Part shown: piece after piece, positions 63,708 through 64,000 of the stretch
Numbering within the stretch: the first letter of the stretch is position 1
Layout: each line of letters starts with the position of its first letter
Assembly (NCBI GenBank): GCA_963978545.1
Contig: CAXBTE010000017.1
Span: forward strand, 372,001 to 436,000
DNA from: Linyphia triangularis
Taxonomy: Eukaryota > Arthropoda > Arachnida > Araneae > Linyphiidae
Reading direction: 5' to 3'
Length of the DNA stretch: 64,000 nucleotides
Notes under the pieces: model-generated
The model's database searches: none
Told to the model about the DNA's origin: nothing
The model's input: the letters and a program-made list of their open reading frames with translations, nothing else
Translations under genes and position numbers: made by a program

Positions 63708-64000
63708 TTTTTTGGAAAAGTGATTTTTTCATAAAATTTCCTAAGGCTAACCCCTTTGAAAAATTTCGAAAAATTTGAAAATTCAAAAAATTATTTTTTG
63801 GAAAAGTGATTTTTTCATAAAATTTCCCAAGGCTAACCCCTTTCAAAAATTTCGAAAAATTTGAAAATTCAAAAAATTATTTTTTGGAAAAGTGATTTTT
63901 TCATAAAATTTCCTAAGGCTAACCCCTTTGAAAAATTTCGAAAAATTTGAAAATTCAAAAAATTATTTTTTGGAAAAGTGATTTTTTCATAAAATTTCCT
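63708..64000 (+). repeat. S-family array, cut by window end
   Basis: Three 86-bp units begin at 63714, 63800 and 63886, and a fourth at 63972 is cut. The second has CCCAAGGC and CCCCTTTCAAAAATTTC, a combination that differs from the other S array starts. The array presumably continues toward a further C block outside the window. Confidence 0.93.

Noticed and set aside
1..64000. tRNA, rRNA, riboswitch or bacterial promoter and terminator elements
   Set aside because: No cloverleaf, conserved rRNA stretch or GC-rich hairpin with T tail was seen. T runs and hairpins here belong to repeat units that recur dozens of times.

Overview
This 64-kb window is entirely satellite DNA. I see no gene, tRNA, rRNA, intact transposon or CRISPR array, and no unique sequence anywhere. 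It is very AT-rich, and every repeat copy lies in the same head-to-tail orientation. The window opens in the middle of one repeat unit and closes inside another, so the array runs on past both ends. The organism is most likely a eukaryote. The texture (in-phase A and T tracts such as GAAAAATTTC, and recurrent TTTTTTCAG) resembles Caenorhabditis-type nematode intron and repeat DNA. That assignment is an inference from base texture only, not from a gene or a recognised named satellite.

Three repeat families build the window. S is a short unit of 86 bp, or 76-77 bp when it lacks one 10-bp segment; there are roughly 150 copies in arrays. C is a unit of about 175 bp, or 195-197 bp in a longer form, with 54 copies in eight blocks of six or eight; every copy carries an ACGCGT core. 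A is a unit of about 665 bp with about 51 more-or-less complete copies. A is itself composite: a left flank (L, about 46 bp), a linker, a 156-bp direct repeat pair (D1/D2), a C-like tail, and one S unit. Each C block begins with the same left flank as A and ends with the same tail as A, so it is an A-type frame whose core is replaced by amplified C units. The three families therefore appear to be parts of one ancestral element.

Layout: A 1-971; S 972-2450; C1 2451-3621; S 3622-4253; long A array 4254-18730; S 18731-19807; C2 19808-20978; S 20979-21610; A 21611-22794; S 22795-23709; C3 23710-24880; S 24881-25512; A 25513-30687; S 30688-31264; C4 31265-32808; S 32809-33364; A 33365-41255; S 41256-42332; C5 42333-43503; S 43504-44135; A 44136-45319; S 45320-46234; C6 46235-47405; S 47406-48037; A 48038-53212; S 53213-53789; C7 53790-55333; S 55334-55889; A 55890-59122; S 59123-59699; C8 59700-61243; S 61244-61799; A 61800-63707; S 63708-64000.

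Above the monomers there are further tiers. Three-unit higher-order repeats (about 2 kb) lie inside the A arrays. A block of S, C (8 copies) and S (2,677 bp) recurs three times, twice at a spacing of 5,910 bp. A segment of about 15.3 kb (18.1-33.4 kb) recurs at 40.6-55.9 kb, 22.5 kb downstream. The two large copies are nearly identical but differ by one A monomer gained and one lost, which shows turnover since the duplication. Short open frames recur in the repeats, but they lack any ATG and are not credible genes.
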